From: Streptomyces cyanogenus
Lineage (GTDB): Bacteria > Actinomycetota > Actinomycetes > Streptomycetales > Streptomycetaceae
Length of the DNA stretch: 64,000 nt
Reading direction: 5' to 3'
Assembly: GCF_017526105.1 (NCBI RefSeq)
Contig: NZ_CP071839.1
Coordinates: forward strand, 7,788,001 to 7,852,000
Part shown: positions 51,906-60,543 of the stretch, in pieces
How the letters are laid out: every line of letters starts with the position of its first letter
Position numbering within the stretch: the stretch's first letter is position 1
Notes under the pieces: generated by a model
What the model saw: only the letters and a program-made list of their open reading frames with translations
The model's database searches: none
What the model was told of the DNA's origin: nothing
Translations under genes and position numbers: made by a program

Positions 51906-53314
51906 ACCGAGCCCGCCAGCCGCGTCGGCGGCAGGTACTCCCGTACGAACGTCCGCTCCCAGCACGCCCCCGTCTCCCGCAGCTCCCGCCAGCTGGTGAA
52001 CCGGTAGCGGAACAGCCGGGCCCGGACATAGCGGGGCGGGGTGTCCGGCGGGAACGGGGAGCGGCGCAGCAGCCTGAGCGTGTCCCGGTCGTTCTCCAGC
52101 AGGCGCTCCACCAGCCCCCCGAACCACTCCCCGGCGTAGCCGGGCGACAGCGCCGCGAACCACATCAGCCAGTCCAGGCGCAGGTGGTAGGGGGCGAACT
52201 GGCGCGGCCAGTGCCCAGGGTCGCCGGGCTTGCCCCGGAACGTGTACTCACGCCAGTCGGAGTCCGGGTGCGGAGTGTCGTCCAGCGTGCCCTCGACCAC
52301 CACCTCGTAGCGCACCCGGCTGACGCTGCCGAACGCGCCGTAGGTGTTCACCAGGTGCAGCGGGTCGAAGGAGCGGTTCATCACCTGGCGGCGGGAGACC
52401 ATGTTCGTCACGGGCCGGTAGCTGAGGAGGACCAGCAGGGCGGCGACCGCGAGCACCAGCACCTCGTACCACAGCGGCGCCGCGGGCACGGACGGCGCCG
52501 TCGCCGGCAGCCGGAGCGCGGACAGGGCCAGCACGATGGTGACCCAGTTCAGCCAGGAGAAGTTCCCGGAGAGCACCAGCCACAGCTGGGTGACGATCAT
52601 CAGGGCGGCGGCGGCCGTGGCGATCGGTTGCGGGGTGAACAGCAGGACCGGCACGACCAGCTGGGTGACGTGGTTGGCGGCCACCTCCGCCCGGTGCAGC
52701 GGCTTCGGCAGATGGTGGAAGAACCAGCTGAGGGGGCCCGGCATCGGCTGGGTCTCGTGGTGGTAGTACAGGCAGGTCAGCTTCCGCCAGCAGGCGTCGC
52801 CCCGCATCTTGATCAGCCCGGCGCCGAACTCCACCCGGAACAGGATCCAGCGCAGCAGGAACAGCACGAGCACCGGCGGCGCCACCTCGTCGTTGCCGAG
52901 GAAGGCGGCGAGGAACCCCGTCTCCAGCAGCAGCGACTCCCAGCCGAACGCGTACCACGTCTGGCCGACGTTGACGATCGACAGGTACAGCGCCCACGGC
53001 ACCAGCCACAGCAGGATCCCCGCCCACAGCGGCAGCGCGGAGTCCGCCCCGGCCAGCAGGGCCGCCGCCACCGCGCAGCCCGACCAGGCGCAGGCCGCGA
53101 AGAAGCGGTCGGAGTAGTGCAGGTGGAACAGGCTGGGGGCGCGCCGGAACCGCACCCGGGCGACGAAGCGGGGGACGGGCAGCATCCCGCGCTCGCCCAG
53201 CAGGGCCCGGAACTGCAGGGCCGCCGTCAGGAACGCGACCAGGTACAGGCCCGCCAGAGCCCGCTGGAAGACCAGCCGGCTCAGCCAGTAGCCGGGTGCG
53301 GTGAACCAGTCCAC
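51893..53314 (-). CDS. Lipase maturation factor-like membrane protein
   Basis: A 473-residue multi-span protein (about eight to ten helices) with the LMF1-type segments FGWESLLLETGFLAAFL, WILFRVEFGAGLIKMRGDACWRKLTCLYYHHETQPMPGPLSWFFHHLP and DWREYTFRGKPGDP...FAPYHLRLDWLMWFAAL. LMF1 in animals assists lipase folding in the ER; the bacterial role is unknown. The start is GTG at 53314 with GGAGG about ten bases upstream; the much longer open frame continues over unrelated sequence. It overlaps the end of the amidohydrolase fragment. Confidence 0.88.
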   Translation of the reverse strand: MDWFTAPGYWLSRLVFQRALAGLYLVAFLTAALQFRALLGERGMLPVPRFVARVRFRRAPSLFHLHYSDRFFAACAWSGCAVAAALLAGADSALPLWAGILLWLVPWALYLSIVNVGQTWYAFGWESLLLETGFLAAFLGNDEVAPPVLVLFLLRWILFRVEFGAGLIKMRGDACWRKLTCLYYHHETQPMPGPLSWFFHHLPKPLHRAEVAANHVTQLVVPVLLFTPQPIATAAAALMIVTQLWLVLSGNFSWLNWVTIVLALSALRLPATAPSVPAAPLWYEVLVLAVAALLVLLSYRPVTNMVSRRQVMNRSFDPLHLVNTYGAFGSVSRVRYEVVVEGTLDDTPHPDSDWREYTFRGKPGDPGHWPRQFAPYHLRLDWLMWFAALSPGYAGEWFGGLVERLLENDRDTLRLLRRSPFPPDTPPRYVRARLFRYRFTSWRELRETGACWERTFVREYLPPTRLAGSVQRS

Positions 53315-53440
53315 GGCCGTGCACGCCTCCTGTGCGGGACCACCGGCGCCGTTCTCGGCCCGACGGTCCCCGAGTTGCCAGGCAAGGCTGGGCAATGCCA
53401 ACAATAGGGCGTAATCACCCACAGTGATGCGGAGTGTGCG

Positions 53441-54586
53441 GTGCGGATACCCACCCGAACCATCGTCACGGCCTGCGCGTTCCTCGTGACGCTCCTGGCC
53501 ACGGGCTGTGCGGGCACCGGCGTCAAGCAGACCAGGGCGGGGGAGCTGGTCCTCCTGCAGGCCGCCACCGAGCGGGGTCCCGAGCCCTTCACCGAGTCCA
53601 CCGACACCGGTGTGCCGAGGTCCCAGTCCCCCCGGGTCACCGCCCGGGTGCAGCCCGGCGACGTCGAGGCGCCCCTGCGCGCGGCGCGCACCCTGTCCGG
53701 CGCGACACCCGGCCTGTACCGGGGCTCCCCGCGCGTCGCCGGCTGCGACGTCGAGCGGCACATCCGCCACCTGGCGGCGGACGAGGACAGGGCCGACGCC
53801 TTCGCCGGGGTGGCCGGCGTCACCCGGGCGGAGCTCCCCGGATACCTGCGCGGTCTGACCCCGGTCCTCCTCGCCGCCGACACCCGCGTCACCAGCCACG
53901 CCTACCGCGACCACGCGGCGGCCCGCTACCAGGCCGTGCTCCAGGCCGGCACCGCCGTACTCGTCGACAACCGGGGGGTGCCCCGGGTGCGCTGCGCCTG
54001 CGGCAACCCGCTCGACCAGCCCACACCGACCCGCGGCGGAGCCGGTGCACGCGGCACCCCGTGGGCCGGATACCGGCCGAACCAGGTGGTCGTGGTGGCC
54101 CCGGCGTCCCGCCCCGTCACCAGCCTCACGATCGTGGACGCCGCGAGCCGCACCTGGATCGAGCGCCGGGTCGGCCCCGACGTCCGCCGGGACCGGGTCG
54201 TGCCCGCGCCCCCCGGGGCCACCGGCCCGGCCGACCCCGAGCGGGCGGACGCCGGAACGGCGGTCACCGGGCAGCCCCGTCCCGACGGGAGCGGCCCGCC
54301 CGCCTCCCCGGGCGGCACCGGCATGCCGCCGTCGCCCTCCGTCCCCGCGGCACCGGACCGCCGTACCGGCCCCCCGGACCGGAACACCGCGACACGGCCG
54401 CCATCCCTCGCCCCCGATCCCGTCCTCTCCCTCGCCACCTCCGGCGAGACCGGCCCGCCCCGCATCCAGGACAAGCCCGACGGCGCCGGCACGACCCCGG
54501 CCGACCCGCCCCTCATGGCATCGGGCACGGCCACCCGCGCCCCGACCGGGCCGGCCGGCACCGCCCCCGGCAGTCCCGTCGGCTGA
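53441..54586 (+). CDS. Secreted lipoprotein, DUF6777-like
   Basis: A 381-residue protein with lipoprotein signal MRIPTRTIVTACAFLVTLLATGC (lipobox ATGC). The conserved middle, TPGLYRGSPRVAGCDVERHIRHL...GYLRGLTPVLLAADTRVTSHAYRD...YQAVLQAGTAVLVDNRGVPRVRCACGNPL, is a Streptomyces domain (DUF6777) of unknown function. The last ~140 residues are low-complexity Pro/Gly/Thr-rich. GTG start follows GGAG. It precedes the PP2C-type signalling protein on the same strand by 61 bases. Confidence 0.8.
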   Translation: MRIPTRTIVTACAFLVTLLATGCAGTGVKQTRAGELVLLQAATERGPEPFTESTDTGVPRSQSPRVTARVQPGDVEAPLRAARTLSGATPGLYRGSPRVAGCDVERHIRHLAADEDRADAFAGVAGVTRAELPGYLRGLTPVLLAADTRVTSHAYRDHAAARYQAVLQAGTAVLVDNRGVPRVRCACGNPLDQPTPTRGGAGARGTPWAGYRPNQVVVVAPASRPVTSLTIVDAASRTWIERRVGPDVRRDRVVPAPPGATGPADPERADAGTAVTGQPRPDGSGPPASPGGTGMPPSPSVPAAPDRRTGPPDRNTATRPPSLAPDPVLSLATSGETGPPRIQDKPDGAGTTPADPPLMASGTATRAPTGPAGTAPGSPVG

Positions 54587-54647
54587 GCGACCGGTGAGGC
54601 CGCCGATCAAGTCGAAGAATCGGCCGGATCCTGGCAGTGTGGGCCCC

Positions 54648-56732
54648 ATGGCCGATCGGGGAGCGAGCTCCCTGTCACTCCCGGAGGACTGGCCCGCGCA
54701 CCCGGACCCGATCCTCGCGCTCAACCGGATGGGCAGTTTCGACTGGGACCTGGACGCCGGTCTCTTCCACATGGACGCCCAGGCCTTCGAGGTGTTCGAC
54801 CTGCGGCCCGACGAGTACGACGGACGCCCGGAAAGCCTGGCCGTCCGGGTGCCACCGCCGGAGGCCGCCCGGCTGGACGCGGTGGTCGCCCGCGCGATCA
54901 AGGACGGCAGCGAGAACTACGGCACCTACTTCCGCATCCGCTGCCGCGACGGCGCCCTGCGCTGGACCCATACCCAGGGCTACATCCGGCGCGACGAGAC
55001 CGGCCGCCCGCGCCGAGTGGTCGGCATCGTCCGCGACGCCACCGAGGAGCTCGCCGACAGTGCCGCCCGCAGTCTGCGCGCCGCCCAGGACGAGGCCTTC
55101 CGGCAGCAGACCAGCGTCGTCCAGGTCATCTCCGCCGCCCTCGCCCACGCCCGCAGCATCCAGGACGTCATCGACGTCCTCAAGGACACCCACGGCGTCC
55201 GCCACCTGGGTGCGGCCAGCCTGGTGATGGGCCTGGTGGAGGCGGGCCGGATCCGGCTGGTGGCCGAGGGGCCCGCGGGCAGCTCGGTCCCCGGCACCCG
55301 CATCACCCGGATCGACGAGCCGTACCCGATGAGCGAGGTCGTCCGCACCCTCAGCCCCCGGTTCATCGAGTCCCCGGAGGAGTTCGCCGCCGGCTACCCG
55401 ATCCTCTGGCCGGACCTCACCGACCTGCACATCACCTCGGCCGCCTATCTGCCCCTGATCGCCCAGGCCCGCCCGATCGGCGCGATGGGCCTGCTCTACG
55501 ACGACCGGCGCGGCTTCTCCGCCGAGGAACGCGCCGTCCTGGTCGCCCTGGGCAGCAGCATCGCGCAGAGTCTCATGCGGGCCATGCTCTACGAAGAGGA
55601 GAAGGACCTCGCCCAGGGCCTCCAGCAGGCCATGCTGCCCCGCACCATCCCGAGCGTCCGCGGTGCCGACGTCGCGGTCCGCTACCGCTCGGCAGCCCTG
55701 GGCCGGGACATCGGCGGCGACTGGTACGACCTGATCCCGCTGCCCGGGGGCACGCCCTCCGGCGGCGGCCGGGTCGGCGCGGTCATCGGCGACGTCCAGG
55801 GCCACGACACGCACGCGGCGGCCGTCATGGGCCAGCTGCGGATCGTGCTGCGCGCCTACGCCGCCGAGGGCCACACCCCGGCCGCGGTGATGGCCCGCGC
55901 CTCCGTCTTCCTCCACGAACTCGACACCGACCGGTTCGCCACCTGCCTGTACGCCGAGGCCGACCTGTCCACGGGGGTCGTCCAGGTGGTGCGCGCCGGG
56001 CACATCGACCCACTCGTCCGGCACAGCGACGGCAGCTGCACCCGGGTCACCGTCGAGGGCGGACTGCCGCTCGGCCTGTCCGCCGAGTTCGGTCGGCTGG
56101 AGTACCCGGTCGCCACCCTGGAACTCGATCCCGGGCACACGCTGCTGCTGTGCACCGACGGGCTCGTCGAGAAGCCCGGCACCGATCTCGACGACGGCAT
56201 GCGCGGCCTCGCCGCACTCGTCGCGGACGGCCCGGACGAGGTGCGCGACCTCGCCGACCGGCTGATCCAGCTGTCCGAGGAACAGGGCGGCGAAGACGAC
56301 GTGGCCCTGCTCCTGCTGCGCCGCTGCGTCCCCGGGACCGCGCCCGCCGGCGGCCGGCTCCGGCAGTACGTGGCGCCCGACGACCCGGAGGCCCTCGCCC
56401 GGGCCCGGCACATGATCCGCGCCGCGGTCCGCGCCTGGGGCGCCCGCGACCGCTCCTACGAGATCGAGCTGGCCGCCGACGAGCTGATCACCAACGCGCT
56501 GATGCACACCGAGGGCTCCGCGATCGTCACCCTGCGGGCCCTGTCCGGCGGCGGCCGCCGGCTGCGCATCGAGGTCGAGGACTCCTCCAGCGCGCTGCCC
56601 CGGCGCCGCGACGCGGGGGAGAACCGGGTGTCCGGCCGCGGTCTGCTCCTCGTGGACCGGCTCGCCGACGCCTGGGGCGTGGAGGCGCGCGGCGGCGGCA
56701 AGGCGGTGTGGTGCGAGTTCCGGCTGCCGTGA
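54648..56732 (+). CDS. PAS-GAF-PP2C (SpoIIE)-HATPase phosphatase, anti-anti-sigma type regulator
   Basis: A 694-residue multidomain signalling protein. Residues ~20-140 are a PAS domain (GSFDWDLDAGLFHMDAQAFEVF), ~165-310 a GAF domain, ~325-550 a PP2C/SpoIIE phosphatase (GLQQAMLPRTIPSVRGADVAVRYRSA, IGGDWYDLIPLPGG, GDVQGHDTHAAAVMGQL, LLLCTDGLVEKPG), and ~570-694 a HATPase_c domain (ELAADELITNALMHTEG, SGRGLLLVDRLADAWG). This combination is typical of Streptomyces stress-sigma switch networks, where phosphatase and kinase modules act on anti-anti-sigma factors. No partner is adjacent. Confidence 0.92.
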   Translation: MADRGASSLSLPEDWPAHPDPILALNRMGSFDWDLDAGLFHMDAQAFEVFDLRPDEYDGRPESLAVRVPPPEAARLDAVVARAIKDGSENYGTYFRIRCRDGALRWTHTQGYIRRDETGRPRRVVGIVRDATEELADSAARSLRAAQDEAFRQQTSVVQVISAALAHARSIQDVIDVLKDTHGVRHLGAASLVMGLVEAGRIRLVAEGPAGSSVPGTRITRIDEPYPMSEVVRTLSPRFIESPEEFAAGYPILWPDLTDLHITSAAYLPLIAQARPIGAMGLLYDDRRGFSAEERAVLVALGSSIAQSLMRAMLYEEEKDLAQGLQQAMLPRTIPSVRGADVAVRYRSAALGRDIGGDWYDLIPLPGGTPSGGGRVGAVIGDVQGHDTHAAAVMGQLRIVLRAYAAEGHTPAAVMARASVFLHELDTDRFATCLYAEADLSTGVVQVVRAGHIDPLVRHSDGSCTRVTVEGGLPLGLSAEFGRLEYPVATLELDPGHTLLLCTDGLVEKPGTDLDDGMRGLAALVADGPDEVRDLADRLIQLSEEQGGEDDVALLLLRRCVPGTAPAGGRLRQYVAPDDPEALARARHMIRAAVRAWGARDRSYEIELAADELITNALMHTEGSAIVTLRALSGGGRRLRIEVEDSSSALPRRRDAGENRVSGRGLLLVDRLADAWGVEARGGGKAVWCEFRLP

Positions 56733-56788
56733 GGCACCGGCCGGGCGGACCGCAGGGCGTCGTCGGTGCCGGATGGCACTCTGGACGT

Positions 56789-57652
56789 ATGCCGGAACTG
56801 CCCGAGGTGGAAGCGCTGACGGATTTCCTCACCGAGCACCTGGTCGGCCGCCGGGTGGTGCGGGTGCTGCCGGTCGCCGTCAGCGTCCTGAAGACGTACG
56901 ACCCCCCGGTCACCGCCGTCGAGGGCGGCGCGGTGACGGCCGTGCGCCGGCACGGCAAGTTCCTGGACGTGGAGACGGACGGCGGGCTGCACCTCGTGGC
57001 CCACCTGGCCCGTGCGGGCTGGCTGCACTGGAAGGACCGGCTGCCGGACGCCCCGCCGAAGCCCGGCAAGGGCCCGCTGGCGCTGCGCGTGGCGCTGGAG
57101 ACCGGAGAGGGCTTCGACCTGACCGAGGCCGGCACCCAGAAGCGGCTCGCCGTGTACGTCGTCCGTGACCCGCGGGAGGTCCCGGGCATCGCCCGCCTCG
57201 GCCCGGACCCGCTCGCCGCCGACTTCGACGAGGAACGCTTCGCCGCCCTGCTCAAGGACGAACGGCGGCAGCTGAAGGGTGCGCTGCGCGACCAGTCACT
57301 GATCGCGGGCGTCGGCAACGCCTACAGTGACGAGATCCTGCACGCCGCGAAGATGTCCCCGTTCAAGCTCGCCGCGTCCCTCACCCCGGAGGAGACCCAC
57401 CGGTTGTACACGGCGCTGCGCGACACGCTCACCGAGGCGGTCGAGCGCTCCCGGGGCCTGGCGGCCGGCCGGCTGAAGTCGGAGAAGAAGAGCGGCCTGC
57501 GCGTCCACGGCCGTACCGGCGAGCCCTGCCCGGTGTGCGGCGACACCATCCGCGAGGTCTCCTTCAGCGACTCCTCGCTCCAGTACTGCCCGACCTGCCA
57601 GACGGGCGGCAAGCCGCTGGCCGACCGCCGGCTGTCCCGCCTGCTGAAGTGA
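56789..57652 (+). CDS. Fpg/Nei-family DNA glycosylase
   Basis: A 287-residue base-excision enzyme. N-terminal MPELPEVE supplies the catalytic Pro2 and Glu3, GVGNAYSDEILHAAKMSPF is the helix-two-turn-helix, and the C-terminal zinc finger (CPVC...CPTC) is intact. It removes oxidised bases and cleaves the abasic site. Sequence details (no RxxFG lesion loop seen) are closer to the actinobacterial group related to MutM/Nei2; which base it prefers is unclear. It ends at the palindrome shared with the converging gene. Confidence 0.92.
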   Translation: MPELPEVEALTDFLTEHLVGRRVVRVLPVAVSVLKTYDPPVTAVEGGAVTAVRRHGKFLDVETDGGLHLVAHLARAGWLHWKDRLPDAPPKPGKGPLALRVALETGEGFDLTEAGTQKRLAVYVVRDPREVPGIARLGPDPLAADFDEERFAALLKDERRQLKGALRDQSLIAGVGNAYSDEILHAAKMSPFKLAASLTPEETHRLYTALRDTLTEAVERSRGLAAGRLKSEKKSGLRVHGRTGEPCPVCGDTIREVSFSDSSLQYCPTCQTGGKPLADRRLSRLLK

Positions 57653-57663
57653 GCCCGGGCTCA
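57650..57663. terminator. Palindrome formed by two converging stop codons
   Basis: TGAGCCCGGGCTCA is a perfect 14-bp palindrome whose ends are the stop codons of the rightward glycosylase gene and the leftward membrane-protein gene. Confidence 0.45.
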
Positions 57664-58239
57664 GCGTTGGCTGTTGCGGAAGCCGATGACCACCGCTCCC
57701 CACCAGCACACCTGGGACACGACAGCGGTGGCGGCCCCCCAGGCGAGCAGGCGCGGCGCGACCGACCCGTCCCGCCGCGCCCGCATGCGCCGGGCGAGCA
57801 GTCCGGCCTGCAGGCCGTTGAGGGTGAGCCCGAGCACCAGGGCGAGCTTGATCCGGGTGAGGGGGGCGCCGAGGTCGGGATGGAGCAGGACTCCGCTGGC
57901 CACCAGCCCGGCGAGCCCGGCCCAGATCGGCACGTGCAGCCGGTGGGTGCCTTCCAGGGCGTCGGCCAGGGAGCAGCGGCCGGTCAGCCAGAGCAGGACG
58001 TGGTAGTCGGCGGCCAGTACGGCACCGAAGCCCAGCACCAGGGAGGCGAGGTGGACGAAGAGCGCCGCGGAGTGCAGGGCGGCGTCCACCCTGAGGTGCG
58101 CGGAGACCCAGGCGCAGGCCGCGAGGCCCAGACCGACGCTCACCGCCGCCGCGCCGACCGTCCACCACGTGTCGTAGACGCCGAGCCGCGACGCGGAGGG
58201 CGGCTGGGGGGACAGGGAGGGTTCGGGGCGTACGGACAC
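57661..58239 (-). CDS. Iron-regulated membrane protein, unknown function
   Basis: A 192-residue protein with about five hydrophobic helices (VGAAAVSVGLGLAACAWV, LFVHLASLVLGFGAVLAADYHVLLW, IWAGLAGLVASGVLL, IKLALVLGLTLNGLQAGLLA, AWGAATAVVSQVCWWGAVV) with several conserved-looking His residues, including HLASLVLGFGAVLAADYH, that could bind haem or metal, like cytochrome b561/copper-resistance folds. A DtxR-type iron box lies 29-47 bases upstream of its start, so it should be expressed when iron is scarce. No siderophore gene is adjacent. Confidence 0.8.
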   Translation of the reverse strand: MSVRPEPSLSPQPPSASRLGVYDTWWTVGAAAVSVGLGLAACAWVSAHLRVDAALHSAALFVHLASLVLGFGAVLAADYHVLLWLTGRCSLADALEGTHRLHVPIWAGLAGLVASGVLLHPDLGAPLTRIKLALVLGLTLNGLQAGLLARRMRARRDGSVAPRLLAWGAATAVVSQVCWWGAVVIGFRNSQR

Positions 58240-58267
58240 GGACTGCTCCTGGAAGACTCAAATAAAC

Positions 58268-58286
58268 CTAGGCAAGGCTTACCTAA
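58268..58286. promoter_or_regulatory. DtxR/DmdR-type iron box
   Basis: The 19-bp segment, read on the minus strand, is TTAGGTAAGCCTTGCCTAG, matching the DtxR/DmdR1 iron-box consensus TTAGGTTAGSCTAACCTAA at most positions, with the two half sites TTAGGTAAG and CTTGCCTAG. It sits in the promoter region of the leftward membrane-protein gene. Confidence 0.85.
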
Positions 58287-58315
58287 GATGAATCTTCGGT
58301 CAAGTCGTGGCGCCG

Positions 58316-58972
58316 TTACCGTTCCCCTACTGTGACCAGCAGCTTTCCCTCTGCCGTGCGGACCTCGTAGCGTGCGATCTGGTCCGGGTGCATCGCCGCG
58401 GCGCCCATGGTGGTGGTGGGCCGGGTCCCGTCACCGGGGTTGGTCCAGCCGGCGACCACCTGTTCGCTGCCGTCGCGGCCGACCGCGACCAGCCGGCAGG
58501 TGTGCGGCCCGGAGCCGTCCTTGACCTCCAGACGCAGATCGCTGCCCCAGTCCTGGTCCGCGGAGGTGACCCGCGCCCACACTCCGGTGTGCGGATCGGT
58601 CGCCGCGGTGACCCGGGGCGCGGCCGGCTCGGCGTGGCCGGCGAAGGCCACGATCCCCGGACCGGCGACGGCCAGCACCACCGAGGCGGCCAGGCCGTAC
58701 AGCAGCCGGCGGCGCCGCGCCCGGTGCCGGTGCGCCAGCTCGCCGAGCAACCGGTCCAGCAACCGGGGACCGGGCTGTGCCATGGGGTGCACGAAGCGCG
58801 GCGTGGCCCGGCGGTACAGCATCAACTGCCGGGTCGCGGGCCCGAATTCGGTCACGCGTGCCGCGCACTGAGGGCACTCCATGAGGTGGTCCTCGAAGCG
58901 GAAGGCCTCCGCCTCGTCCAGCACGCCGAGCGCGTACGCGCCGACGTCGCGATGCCTTTCCAGGGACCTCAT
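58316..58972 (-). CDS. Zinc-binding anti-sigma factor
   Basis: A 218-residue membrane protein. The N-terminus has the ZAS zinc motif His29-x3-Cys33-x2-Cys36 (HLMECPQC) with an upstream His7, followed by a cytoplasmic helix that would hold a sigma factor. A single transmembrane helix lies around 88-108, and an outer domain (VWARVTSADQDWGSDLRLEVKDGSGPHTCRLVAVGRDGSEQ) may sense signals. It lies downstream of an ECF sigma gene in the same direction, with one hypothetical gene between; it is the likely partner. The start is ATG. Confidence 0.88.
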   Translation of the reverse strand: MRSLERHRDVGAYALGVLDEAEAFRFEDHLMECPQCAARVTEFGPATRQLMLYRRATPRFVHPMAQPGPRLLDRLLGELAHRHRARRRRLLYGLAASVVLAVAGPGIVAFAGHAEPAAPRVTAATDPHTGVWARVTSADQDWGSDLRLEVKDGSGPHTCRLVAVGRDGSEQVVAGWTNPGDGTRPTTTMGAAAMHPDQIARYEVRTAEGKLLVTVGER

Positions 58973-59123
58973 GCCGAATCCTCGTGCCGATGGGTGCGGG
59001 TGGGGTTACTCCTTGCTCCCACCCGTACGCAGCCGACCGCCGAATCACTCAAGCCGCGCACAGAATCGCGGACAAGAGATTCGGAGCGGCCCGGCTCGCG
59101 GATTGGTGTGAATTCCGGAAGGT

Positions 59124-59636
59124 TCAGAAGAGGTGGATCGCGAGGTGCCCCAGGGGCAGTCCGAGCCGCCAGGCGGGTGTCCACACCTTCGGCCCGTCGT
59201 CCTCCCCGAACATCCCGCCGCCCGGCACCGCGTCCAGGTCCGGCGCCAGCAGCTCGGTCTCCTCCAGCCACCGCCAGGCGTCCGCCGCCAGTGCCAGGTC
59301 GGGGTCGGGGGCGTCCGAGCCGGCCGCCCGCTCCGTCAGCTCGGCCATGCGCGCCCGCACCCAGTCCCGCCACGGCTGGTCGTAGGCGGTCAGCGACAGC
59401 CAGTTCTCCAGCTGGGAGATCACCCGGATGCCGGACAGCTCCCCGTCGGTGTCGGAAAGGAAGACGGTCAGCGCCAGTGCGTCCCGGCCGGCCCGGAACT
59501 CGAAAGACGTCGGTGGCATCAGATCGCCGGTGCGCAGCAGCTCGTCGGCGATGTACTCGGCGTACAACCAGGCCATGGGGACGGCCAGTTCACCGCCGTC
59601 GGTGCCGTCCGTGCTCTCGTGCCCTGTGTGCAGCAT
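59124..59636 (-). CDS. Conserved-looking hypothetical protein between sigma and anti-sigma genes
   Basis: About 170 residues starting MLHTGHESTDGTDGGELAVP, with a mixed alpha/beta body (VPMAWLYAEYIADELLRTGDL, WLSLTAYDQPWRDWVRARMAELT, LALAADAWRWLEETELLAPDLDAV) and no membrane segment or motif I know. ATG 59636 follows an AGGAAGGG stretch. Because it lies between sigma and anti-sigma factor genes, it could belong to the sigma regulon or affect the partner complex, but it has no recognisable domain. Confidence 0.65.
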   Translation of the reverse strand: MLHTGHESTDGTDGGELAVPMAWLYAEYIADELLRTGDLMPPTSFEFRAGRDALALTVFLSDTDGELSGIRVISQLENWLSLTAYDQPWRDWVRARMAELTERAAGSDAPDPDLALAADAWRWLEETELLAPDLDAVPGGGMFGEDDGPKVWTPAWRLGLPLGHLAIHLF

Positions 59637-59777
59637 CCCTTCCTGCCCTTCCTCCGGTGCGTGCGCGTCACCCGAACCCCGGGGCCGCGTCCGACCGGAA
59701 CGCGGATGAGGACAGCCCATTGCCCGAACGGGGGCCACAGCAAGGCGCTTTACCGAGGTTTGACCAGGCTGTCGGTT

Positions 59778-60326
59778 TCACCGCAGGTCGGCCGCGTAAC
59801 CCGGAAGGACCCGGCGCAGGGCGCGCAGCGCGTAGTACGCGCGGGATTTCACGGTACCGGGTGGTATCCCCAGGGTCTGCGCCGCTTCCGCCACACTGGC
59901 CCCGAGGAAGTACACGAGTACCAGGACGTCACGGTGCTCGGGCGTGAGTGTCTTCACAGCCTCCCGGACGTCGAGCATCGCCGCGGCCCGCTCGGCGTGG
60001 TCGGCGGTCACCCGCGCGTTCTCCGGGACCTCGTCGCCGATCTCGGGTGGCCGTGCCTGCCGGGCCCGCCGGGCGTCGATGGCGAGCCGCCGGGCCACGG
60101 TGAGCAGCCAGGGCCGTACCGAGTCGAAGTCGTCGGCGTGCAGTGCCTCGGGGTGCTGCCAGGCGCGCACCAGGGTCTCCTGCACGAGGTCCTCGGCGCG
60201 CTGCCGGTCTCCGTCGCAGAGCCTGAGGAGCAGGGCGAACAGGGGGCCGCCGTGCTCGCGCTGGAGCGCGGCCAGCTCGTCCTCGGCGGTCGTCGTCCCG
60301 TGGGTGAGTGAGGTTCCGGCCGTCAT
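59778..60326 (-). CDS. ECF-family RNA polymerase sigma factor
   Basis: A 182-residue sigma factor with region 2 (LLRLCDGDRQRAEDLVQETLVRAWQHPEAL...VRPWLLTVARRLAIDARRARQ) and region 4 (REAVKTLTPEHRDVLVLVYFLGASVAEAAQTLGIPPGTVKSRAYYALRALRRVL), no other domain. It would bind core polymerase and recognise promoters of a specific stress regulon. Start ATG 60326. The downstream anti-sigma factor gene (58316-58972) with ZAS motif probably restrains it. It diverges from the CapA-like gene. Confidence 0.92.
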   Translation of the reverse strand: MTAGTSLTHGTTTAEDELAALQREHGGPLFALLLRLCDGDRQRAEDLVQETLVRAWQHPEALHADDFDSVRPWLLTVARRLAIDARRARQARPPEIGDEVPENARVTADHAERAAAMLDVREAVKTLTPEHRDVLVLVYFLGASVAEAAQTLGIPPGTVKSRAYYALRALRRVLPGYAADLR

Positions 60327-60515
60327 GGCCGTATCGCAGCGCAGGGCCCGGTCCGGCGGACAGGGGGCGTACCCGGTTGTGCGACGGACGGTCGATCGCG
60401 TCGGCGAACGGTCGGCCGAGCGGTACGCCGGAACACCGGACGGGCTAATGACACCACCCGGGCTGTTTATCCGGCACACCAGATTCATACCCATATGCCC
60501 GTCACGGCTTCGTCT

Positions 60516-60523
60516 GTATATAC
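60516..60523. promoter_or_regulatory. A/T-rich promoter region with palindrome, divergent sigma/CapA
   Basis: GTATATAC lies 21-28 bases before the CapA-like start in a locally A/T-rich stretch that includes CATATG. It may be the -10 element or an operator for the rightward gene. By eye no certain -35 is visible. Confidence 0.35.
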
Positions 60524-60543
60524 GACAATCCTGGGGTGAGTTG

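Noticed and set aside
51893..54901. Single 1002-residue leftward ORF
   Set aside because: Only the first-coded 473 residues from GTG 53314 look like a protein; the upstream part is antisense to the lipoprotein and signalling genes with GC-biased shadow codons.
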